From Candidatus Thermochlorobacteriaceae bacterium (GTDB taxonomy: Bacteria; Bacteroidota; Chlorobiia; Chlorobiales; Thermochlorobacteraceae): 64,000 nt of DNA. The notes beneath the pieces were generated by a model. That model saw only the letters and a list, made by a program, of their open reading frames with translations. It had not been told where the DNA came from and made no database searches. Below, in pieces: positions 62,566 through 64,000 of the stretch (position 1 is the first letter of the stretch; every line of letters starts with the position of its first letter). The translations under genes were made by a program, and so were the position numbers. The stretch covers positions 62,001 to 126,000 of the forward strand of contig JAJUFC010000008.1 of NCBI GenBank assembly GCA_029263855.1, in the 5' to 3' direction.

Positions 62566-63768
62566 TTAGTCTCGCTGTTCTTGCGAGTAGCATTTTCCCA
62601 AAAAGAGGCACGCTTGTGCCTGCAAAATTTTTGAGCCGACACCGACGCTCATTTCCAAACTGTTTTTTAGATGCTCGATTGCTTTTTCGGTCTGATTCAT
62701 TTTCAAATGAACTTTGCCGAATCCAGCAAGCGCACTTGCAACGCCTTCCCTATTACCTATCTCTTCGCACAAGACAATGCATTTTTCATAATGGTCAAGT
62801 GCTTGCAGATGCTCTGAAACATCGGCTTTGACCATGCCAATGTTATGTTGAGACATTGCCTCGCCGAATTTATCGCCGCTTGCTTGCGAAATCGAAAGTC
62901 CCCTTTGATACCACCCAACAGCATTAGCATAGTCAGCAAATCGATAGCACACATTGCCAATGTTATTAGCCACCCTAACTACTGCAAATTCATTGCCCAA
63001 TTCCTGCATTAGCTCTAAACTTCTTTGATACATCTTCAGAGCGTTGGCAAAATCTGTAAGGATTTCATAAACGATTCCAATGTTATTGAGCGCAATCGCG
63101 ATTCCCTCTTTGTCTTTGTCTTCTTCGCGAATGAGCAGACTTTGGTGATAACAGTCTAAGGCTTGCGCGTAGTCTGAAAGGTTTGAATAGATTAGCCCGA
63201 TGTTGCTGAGCGATATGGCGATTCCGCTTTTGTCTCCTTGCGCGCGACGCATCGCGAGGCTCTTTTGATGATAGTCCAACGCTTTGTCATAATCGCTCAG
63301 TTTGTTGAAGATGTTTCCGATGTTGCTCAGCGCGCCCGCCGCTTTGTATTCGTCGCCAATTTCTTGACAGAGCGCAACAATTTTTTGATAGCACTCCAAC
63401 GCTTGCAGGTAGTCGCCAAGATTTTCAAATGCGATTCCGACGACGTTCAGCGACTTTACCATACCTTCCAAATTGTTGAGCGCAGTATAAAGCGAGAGCG
63501 CACGCCGTGCATCTTCAAGCGCGTGGGTTGCATCGCCAAGTTTTCGCAAGAGATGCGCTTTCAAATGCAGGACTTCCGCACACATGCCGATATGTTCATC
63601 AGATTCACTTGTCAAAGTTAGGGCTTCGGCGAGCAACTGAATAGCCTCTTTGGGCGAACTTGCTTGTTTTTCTTTTGCGCTTGTTAACAAAGCATGAATT
63701 TTTTCCTCGGCAAGATGGTGTATGGCTTGTGTTTTAGTGGGTTCAGGCTTGTTGAAGGCATTGTTCAT
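62566..63768 (-). CDS. Tetratricopeptide repeat protein without an output domain
   Basis: This 400-residue protein consists almost entirely of TPR units (about nine from residue 60 on) with the consensus NIGxVYxxLSDYxxALDYYxxSL, very like the sensor half of the TPR kinase at 51994-54087. It ends with the final repeat (SVGVGSKILQAQACLFLGKC) and has no linker or enzymatic domain. It is soluble. It may be a free sensor or adaptor, or a kinase that lost its output half. Its start overlaps the stop of the thioesterase gene by 4 bases, so the two share a transcript. Confidence 0.9.
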   Translation of the reverse strand: MNNAFNKPEPTKTQAIHHLAEEKIHALLTSAKEKQASSPKEAIQLLAEALTLTSESDEHIGMCAEVLHLKAHLLRKLGDATHALEDARRALSLYTALNNLEGMVKSLNVVGIAFENLGDYLQALECYQKIVALCQEIGDEYKAAGALSNIGNIFNKLSDYDKALDYHQKSLAMRRAQGDKSGIAISLSNIGLIYSNLSDYAQALDCYHQSLLIREEDKDKEGIAIALNNIGIVYEILTDFANALKMYQRSLELMQELGNEFAVVRVANNIGNVCYRFADYANAVGWYQRGLSISQASGDKFGEAMSQHNIGMVKADVSEHLQALDHYEKCIVLCEEIGNREGVASALAGFGKVHLKMNQTEKAIEHLKNSLEMSVGVGSKILQAQACLFLGKCYSQEQRD

Positions 63769-64000
63769 TCTTCGTGATAGTCAGGATAAGTTTTTCGGAT
63801 TTCGTCTTGCTTCTGGCGATACTCGTTGAGCATTTGACGGCGAAACTTTGCCATTTCGTAGCGTCGCTTTTCGGTTGGCGTTTTTGGATCGAAGGGTGGA
63901 ACTGGTTTTGGTTTGCCTTGTTCGTCAACCGCCACCATCGTGAAGTAACTCGTGTTCGTGTGCCGGACGGATTTGAGTTGCACATTTTCGGCAATCACCT
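63765..64000 (-). CDS. Acyl-CoA thioesterase, hotdog fold (C-terminal part only)
   Basis: The last 78 codons of a gene entering from the right edge. The visible sequence has VRHTNTSYFTMVAVDEQGKP followed by a charged tail with KTPTEKRRYEMAKFRRQ. This is the typical end of the acyl-CoA hydrolases of the YkhA/BACH type, where the SYFTMVAVD strand is the last strand of the hotdog fold. The catalytic residues lie upstream and outside the window. It ends in a 4-base overlap with the TPR gene. Confidence 0.8.
   Translation of the reverse strand, partial: VIAENVQLKSVRHTNTSYFTMVAVDEQGKPKPVPPFDPKTPTEKRRYEMAKFRRQMLNEYRQKQDEIRKTYPDYHEE

Overview
The window looks like chromosomal DNA from a member of the Chlorobiota/Bacteroidota (FCB) lineage, most likely a Chlorobi-type organism (green sulfur bacterium or a relative). 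Three things point there. Complex I is encoded as an 11-gene run, nuoA-nuoN, without nuoE, nuoF or nuoG. Several genes and tRNAs are preceded by the TAnnTTTGC promoter -7 element typical of this group. There are also many soluble TPR-sensor signalling proteins. No rRNA or universal marker suitable for firm placement is present, so the assignment is an inference.

Bases 1-17700 are a defence island. On the minus strand lie cmr1, cas10 (cmr2) and cmr3 of a type III-B CRISPR system; cmr3 runs off the left edge. A cas6 gene diverges from them. Directly behind cas6 on the plus strand is a disturbed block: a CorA-like membrane protein of the kind found beside type III systems, continuing into what look like pieces of other genes (a possible peptidase-like piece, a secretion signal and a von Willebrand A start); then a reading-frame break into a coiled-coil protein that may be the back half of a tubulin-like protein; then a membrane-anchored transglutaminase-like protein. 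The block ends in the last codons of a second, diverged cas6. Next come an AbiE-type toxin-antitoxin pair with repeated operator-like sites and a complete type I-B (Tneap-like) set: cas8 (cst1), cas7 (cst2), cas5t and cas3. No CRISPR array, cas1, cas2 or cas4 is visible.

Bases 17800-23600 hold tRNA-Pro, a tight leuS - isoprenylcysteine methyltransferase-like - fructosamine kinase operon, and a sodium:solute symporter. Bases 23960-35510 are the nuo operon (minus strand), which makes a complex I that must take electrons from something other than the NADH module. NuoA, NuoB and NuoI carry unusual charged tails, and NuoL and NuoM carry histidine-rich loops.

Bases 35700-64000 are mostly housekeeping genes: a pterin carbinolamine dehydratase with an extra domain, a DUF711 protein, purH, priA, recX, mrdA (PBP2), a PhzF-like protein, a DUF4397 lipoprotein, meaB, an aldo/keto reductase, a ferrochelatase-like protein, two tRNA-Leu genes, pyrF, cobS, cobT, an alpha-amylase lipoprotein and the end of an acyl-CoA thioesterase. 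Interspersed are three TPR histidine kinases, one TPR-linked SpoIIE-type phosphatase and one TPR-only protein. Three of these share a nearly identical linker between sensor and output.
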